Assembly: GCA_046710875.1 (NCBI GenBank)
Contig: JBKEHQ010000002.1
Location: 10,203 to 74,202 of the forward strand
DNA length: 64,000 nt
Direction of reading: 5' to 3'
Source: MGIIb-O3 sp046710875
GTDB lineage: Archaea; Thermoplasmatota; Poseidoniia; Poseidoniales; Thalassarchaeaceae
The notes below the pieces were generated by a model that saw only the letters and a list, made by a program, of their open reading frames with translations, was not told the origin of the DNA and searched no databases. Below are positions 60,214-64,000 of the stretch, in pieces; positions within the stretch are counted from its first letter, which is position 1, and each line of letters starts with the position of its first letter. The position numbers and the translations under genes are program-made.

Positions 60214-62904
60214 ATGATTGCTAATTCGCCCTTTGATTCGTTATCAAAATTTATCACTTCCGAAGGTAAAGAGTCTTACTACATGAGTTTAAAGGCATTA
60301 GAAAATAAAGGAATCTGTAAATTAAACGATTTACCATTTACCATAAGAATTCTATTGGAGTCAGCATTAAGAAATTGTGATGGTTTTTTAATATCCGAAG
60401 AAGATGTTCTGCGAATTGCTTCTTGGAGTCCCGATATGACGCCCAAGGAAATCCCATTCAGTCCAAGTAGGGTATTGCTTCAAGATTTTACAGGAGTTCC
60501 CGCAGTAGTAGATATTGCTGCATTAAGGGATGCAATGGTTGGATTAGGGGGCGATCCGGAAAAAGTAAATCCTCAGGTCCCAGTGGACTTAGTTATCGAC
60601 CACTCCGTTCAAGTCGATTATTCTGGATTATTCAAAGATGCCAAAGAACGTAACCTAGATATCGAATATGAGAGAAATATGGAACGTTATAAATTTTTAA
60701 AATGGGGAAAAAATAGTCTTGATAATTTTCGAGTCGTACCGCCGGGAAGAGGAATTGTTCACCAAGTAAATTTAGAATGGATTGCATCTGTAGCAAGGAA
60801 TGACGATGAGGACATATGGTTCCCGGATTCATTAGTTGGCACCGATTCTCATACCACTATGATAAATGGGCTTGGAGTTTTAGGATGGGGAGTAGGGGGT
60901 ATAGAGGCCGAAGCAGTTATGCTCGGTCAACCAATCTATATGTTATTGCCAAAAGTTGTAGGGTTTGAATTAACTGGAAAATTAAATCCCGGAGTAACTG
61001 CTACTGATATGGCTCTAAGAATTGTTGAAATGTTACGTAAACATGACTGCGTTGGTAAATTTGTGGAATTTTATGGCCCCGGAATTTCTAACCTCAGCCT
61101 ACCAGACAGGGCTACAATCGCTAATATGGCACCTGAATATGGAGCTACTTGCGGCTTCTTTCCTGTTGATGATAAAACATTAGACTATATGATTCTTTCA
61201 GGGAGAGACTCAACACATGTCGATAATGTAAAATTATATCTTAAGAAACAAGGTCTTTTTGCGGATTCTAATACTATCGCCCCTAATTTTACTTCCTCCT
61301 TATCATTAGATTTATCAAATGTCGATCCGGCAATGGCAGGGCCAAAAAGACCTCAAGATAGAGTCGATCTATCAAAAATGAAGGTACATTTCAAAAAATC
61401 ACTGAATGATGATTTAGGCCCTCATGGCCATGGTATTGAAATATCTAGCAATGATGACATGGCAAAAATATCTGGGACCTCAGAATATTTAAAGCATGGA
61501 GATGTTGTTATTGCAGCCATTACAAGTTGCACTAATACTAGTAATCCAAGTGTAATGATGGCTGCAGGCTTATTGGCAAGAAATGCAAGATCAAAAGGGC
61601 TTAAAATTAAACCATGGGTCAAACCAAGTTTGGCACCAGGAAGTAGAGTAGTTACTGAATATTTTGATGCCGCAGAACTTACTGAAGATTTATCTCATCT
61701 TGGTTTTAATGTTGTAGGGTATGGTTGCACTACGTGTATTGGGAACTCTGGGCCATTAGATAAAGCCATAGAGGGAGCAATAGATGAATCAAATTTAATT
61801 GTTGGAAGTGTATTATCTGGTAATAGAAATTTTGAGGGAAGAATTCATCAAAAGGTGAAAGCTAATTATTTGGCAAGTCCACCTTTAGTCGTAGCATATG
61901 CTTTGGCCGGAACTCTTAATGTTGATTTTAGTGAAGATCCACTGGGATTTTCAGATTCTGGAGATCCGATAATGCTCTCCGATATTTGGCCATCAGATGA
62001 AGAAATCCAAGAAGTGATTTCAAAGGCTATAAGTCCAGAAATGTTTAGAGAAAGATATCTTGATGTATTGGAAGAACCAAGATGGGAATCAATACCTAGT
62101 CAAAATTCAGCACTATATGATTGGGATAAATCATCAACATATGTCCGTTTACCAACATTCTTTGAGGGAATTAAAAAAGAACCAGATCCAATAATTCCAA
62201 TTACAAATGCAAGAGTTCTTTTGAAACTTGGTGATTCAATAACTACTGATCACATAAGTCCCGCTGGAGCCTTTCCTCAAACTGGACCGGCTGGCGTTTA
62301 TCTAATCCATAAAGGAGTGAGTCCAAGGGACTTCAACTCCTTTGGAAGTAGGCGTGGAAATCATGAGGTTATGATGAGGGGCACATTTGCCAATGTTAGA
62401 ATAAGAAACGAAATGGCGCCAGGCACAGAAGGAGGATTCACAACTCACCTACCTTCAAATGAAGTAACTTCAATTTTTGATGCCAGCGAGAAGTATCTGA
62501 CAGAACAAACACCTCTAGTAGTACTTGCAGGATCACAATATGGAACTGGCAGTAGTAGAGATTGGGCTGCCAAAGGGACGCTTTTATTGGGTATAAAGGC
62601 AGTTATAGCAACTTCATACGAAAGAATCCATAGATCAAATTTAGTTGGAATGGGGGTGTTGCCTCTAACTTTCTTAGAAGGGCAAGATGCCAATAGTTTA
62701 GGATTAAATGGGACTGAATTTTATGATATACCAATATCGGCCAATCTAGAACCTTTGTCTCTGATTAATGTAATAGCAAAAAAAGATGATGGAAGCATAA
62801 TAAATTTTCATGCAAAAGTACGATTAGATACTTCAGTAGAAGTTGAATATTTCAGGAACGGCGGAATTTTACAAACCGTATTACGTAATCTTGCAAAAAA
62901 ATAA
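60214..62904 (+). CDS. acnA: Aconitate hydratase A
   Basis: About 896 residues from ATG 60214; TTG 60184 adds ten residues outside the family. An AcnA/IRP1-type aconitase that isomerises citrate to isocitrate through a [4Fe-4S] cluster held by Cys439 (TSCTNTSNPS), Cys505 and Cys508 (GCTTCIGNSG). Other blocks are VGTDSHTTMINGLGVLGWGVGGIEAEA, GSVLSGNRNFEGRIH, GDSITTDHISPAGAF and GSRRGNHEVMMRGTF. It ends with SQYGTGSSRDWAAKG. With the succinate dehydrogenase and 2-oxoacid oxidoreductase it supports an oxidative TCA cycle. The next small gene begins 41 bases later. Confidence 0.96.
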   Translation: MIANSPFDSLSKFITSEGKESYYMSLKALENKGICKLNDLPFTIRILLESALRNCDGFLISEEDVLRIASWSPDMTPKEIPFSPSRVLLQDFTGVPAVVDIAALRDAMVGLGGDPEKVNPQVPVDLVIDHSVQVDYSGLFKDAKERNLDIEYERNMERYKFLKWGKNSLDNFRVVPPGRGIVHQVNLEWIASVARNDDEDIWFPDSLVGTDSHTTMINGLGVLGWGVGGIEAEAVMLGQPIYMLLPKVVGFELTGKLNPGVTATDMALRIVEMLRKHDCVGKFVEFYGPGISNLSLPDRATIANMAPEYGATCGFFPVDDKTLDYMILSGRDSTHVDNVKLYLKKQGLFADSNTIAPNFTSSLSLDLSNVDPAMAGPKRPQDRVDLSKMKVHFKKSLNDDLGPHGHGIEISSNDDMAKISGTSEYLKHGDVVIAAITSCTNTSNPSVMMAAGLLARNARSKGLKIKPWVKPSLAPGSRVVTEYFDAAELTEDLSHLGFNVVGYGCTTCIGNSGPLDKAIEGAIDESNLIVGSVLSGNRNFEGRIHQKVKANYLASPPLVVAYALAGTLNVDFSEDPLGFSDSGDPIMLSDIWPSDEEIQEVISKAISPEMFRERYLDVLEEPRWESIPSQNSALYDWDKSSTYVRLPTFFEGIKKEPDPIIPITNARVLLKLGDSITTDHISPAGAFPQTGPAGVYLIHKGVSPRDFNSFGSRRGNHEVMMRGTFANVRIRNEMAPGTEGGFTTHLPSNEVTSIFDASEKYLTEQTPLVVLAGSQYGTGSSRDWAAKGTLLLGIKAVIATSYERIHRSNLVGMGVLPLTFLEGQDANSLGLNGTEFYDIPISANLEPLSLINVIAKKDDGSIINFHAKVRLDTSVEVEYFRNGGILQTVLRNLAKK

Positions 62905-62945
62905 ATTTAGAGAACTTTATGTTAAGGACCCCAGCAGAGGTAATT

Positions 62946-63404
62946 ATGAGTGAAGAAGAGGAGGTTGTAGATGTGCCTACTTTGCCTGGTCCTCCTCCAA
63001 ATCCTTCAAGTATTCCTTCAGTATTAAGGACAGTCGGAAACCTCGATTTAGATTTGAGAGTAGAAGAATTGGGCTTCTCCAAAAAAACTGATCCGAATTT
63101 AAACGCTATAATTGAATTTTTGAATGAAGTAGAAATCCCTGAGCCACTTTCAAATAATCTTTCGGGAGATCCCCAAGCCGAAGCATGGTTACAATTACTT
63201 ATGACTCTAGTTGTGAGGGAACATGGGCATTCATCTCTGCCAATAAGTTCCATTGAGAAGGCACTCGGTGAAAAAATGAATCGCGAAGATGCCGATTTGG
63301 AGATATTTTTGGATAGATTATGGATTATGGGAAGATTAGAAAGAATCTATGGCGGTGCAGAAGTTCAATATTCCCCCAATCCTAGCTGGTTGGAATCTCA
63401 ATAA
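62946..63404 (+). CDS. Acidic protein with winged-helix-like C-terminus
   Basis: About 152 residues from ATG 62946, chosen because GAGGTAATT precedes it; an ATG at 62919 would add nine residues. The start is acidic and proline-rich (SEEEEVVDVPTLPGPPPNPS), then DLDLRVEELGF, and a C-terminal part with a helix-turn-helix-like pattern (LPISSIEKALGEKMNREDADLEIFLDRLWIMGRLERIYGGAEVQYS). The wing-like end suggests a winged helix or a small scaffold such as ScpB. It follows aconitase on the same strand. Function is not known. Confidence 0.65.
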   Translation: MSEEEEVVDVPTLPGPPPNPSSIPSVLRTVGNLDLDLRVEELGFSKKTDPNLNAIIEFLNEVEIPEPLSNNLSGDPQAEAWLQLLMTLVVREHGHSSLPISSIEKALGEKMNREDADLEIFLDRLWIMGRLERIYGGAEVQYSPNPSWLESQ

Positions 63405-63417
63405 TCATTATTTTTTT
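63405..63417 (+). terminator. T-run after the acidic-protein gene
   Basis: Seven T residues (63411-63417) follow the stop codon by six bases. Archaeal RNA polymerase stops at such runs; it would separate this transcript from the next one. Confidence 0.4.
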
Positions 63418-63500
63418 ATGTATCAATTTATCTTATTTAAAAATATTTTGAAGCCCATGGGTCAATAAGGCATAATAACAAGGCGAATGTCCCGAGTATC

Positions 63501-64000
63501 ATGTTTAATAGACCGAATAAAGAAAGTGGCCGTGATATTGCCATAGGAAAAGCATTGGGAATAGTAATTCTCATGGTGTCTTCAACATTAATTACCTTAG
63601 TTCCTACAGTTTATGGCTCTCATACGACTCAATATGCAGTCCAAAGAGACCCTTCTGCAATCGCAGTCGGAGACTTAGATTGTGACGGAGATAATGATAT
63701 CATTGCAGCAAGCACTATGGGACATTTCCTAAGTGTTCTTTACAATGATGGTTTTGGAACTGCAGAAAGTACTCCCACGGGCTCTTTTGCAGATAGACAA
63801 GACATATATATCTCGAATAATGATACACGACGTGCTGGTTTTAGAGATACTGCCGATGGAACCAGAGCCGAAATAGCCGATGTAGATGGCGATGAAATAA
63901 ATGATATAATCTATTATCAACAAAATATAAGATTTGTAGGAGAATCATTTGTCAGGCCGGCAAATCTAACTGTATTGAAGGGAGTTTGCGACGATAGAGT
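63501..64000 (+). CDS. Secreted FG-GAP-type repeat protein, truncated at right edge
   Basis: An open frame from ATG 63501 to the end of the window (166 complete codons). A membrane/signal helix (IGKALGIVILMVSSTLITLVPTVYG) follows a short basic start. The mature part has two calcium-binding loops of FG-GAP/VCBS type: VGDLDCDGDNDIIAAS and IADVDGDEINDIIYY, with a hydrophobic strand before each. Such repeats fold into an integrin-like beta-propeller outside the cell. Codon use and spacing resemble the other surface genes here. A T/A-rich promoter-like stretch (63430-63445) lies about 60 bases upstream. Confidence 0.7.
   Translation, partial: MFNRPNKESGRDIAIGKALGIVILMVSSTLITLVPTVYGSHTTQYAVQRDPSAIAVGDLDCDGDNDIIAASTMGHFLSVLYNDGFGTAESTPTGSFADRQDIYISNNDTRRAGFRDTADGTRAEIADVDGDEINDIIYYQQNIRFVGESFVRPANLTVLKGVCDDR

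Noticed and set aside
1..64000. Prophage, integrase or transposase genes
   Set aside because: No protein with recombinase, capsid or transposase motifs was found anywhere in the window.

Overview
The window reads as part of a low-GC marine planktonic archaeon, most likely a Marine Group II (Poseidoniales) or Marine Group III euryarchaeon. Archaeal informational genes are unmistakable: RadA, Hel308, a Holliday-junction resolvase of the Hjc type, RNA polymerase subunit K, a Cgi121-like KEOPS subunit, CDC48, an MC1-type chromatin protein, an archaeal initiator tRNA-Met and CCA-encoding tRNA genes. They sit beside aerobic and heterotrophic genes: succinate dehydrogenase, heme A synthesis (ctaA, ctaB), aconitase, 2-oxoacid:ferredoxin oxidoreductase, tryptophan 2,3-dioxygenase, thiolase, aldehyde dehydrogenase and several secreted or membrane peptidases. 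The assignment is an inference from gene content; there is no rRNA in the window.

Layout. 1-3.3 kb: a truncated membrane protein, two nuclease-fold genes that diverge from one promoter region, a macro-domain protein, a stand-alone Lrp-type ligand domain and MC1. 3.3-8.6 kb: succinate dehydrogenase (anchor, flavoprotein, iron-sulfur), a tiny zinc-ribbon gene and an aldehyde dehydrogenase. 8.7-11.2 kb: cdc48 plus a PRC-barrel gene. 11.3-15.4 kb: a DUF4350-like / DUF58 / polytopic membrane operon. 15.7-19.2 kb: ncsA-like tRNA thiolase, pyrI-pyrB and a GHMP kinase. 19.2-26.4 kb: cell-envelope genes (surface protein, polytopic coiled-coil protein, membrane-bound winged-helix regulator, beta-propeller lipoprotein). 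26.4-29.1 kb: pyrC, initiator tRNA and radA. 29.1-34.8 kb: a hel308-cgi121-zinc protein-M3 peptidase operon and a hotdog thioesterase. 34.8-40.2 kb: an aspartoacylase-like gene and a very large kexin-like protease with calcium and metal-binding repeats. 40.2-46.4 kb: a DRE-TIM (isopropylmalate synthase-like) enzyme, ctaB, ctaA, rpoK, thiolase and tryptophan dioxygenase, all on the minus strand. 46.4-53.4 kb: GNAT, RqcH/NFACT, alpha/beta hydrolase, Nudix-MBL fusion, a 59-residue membrane protein and an M14 carboxypeptidase.

53.4-56.0 kb is the accessory part. An aldo/keto reductase, an HxlR-type regulator and a small DUF898-like membrane protein lie in DNA that is mostly visibly richer in G+C than its surroundings. 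The segment is bracketed by an imperfect repeat, contains operator-like palindromes and about 30-bp iterated motifs, and abuts the 3' end of a tRNA-Gln gene. It looks like a small transferred module carrying its own regulator.

56-64 kb returns to core metabolism: the two-subunit 2-oxoacid:ferredoxin oxidoreductase, a membrane-tethered cyclophilin, aconitase, a small acidic protein and a truncated FG-GAP-type secreted protein. Many promoters appear to place TATA about 25-32 bases before the start codon (leaderless transcripts); some genes carry clear Shine-Dalgarno sequences instead. All family calls are from motif reading, not database searches.
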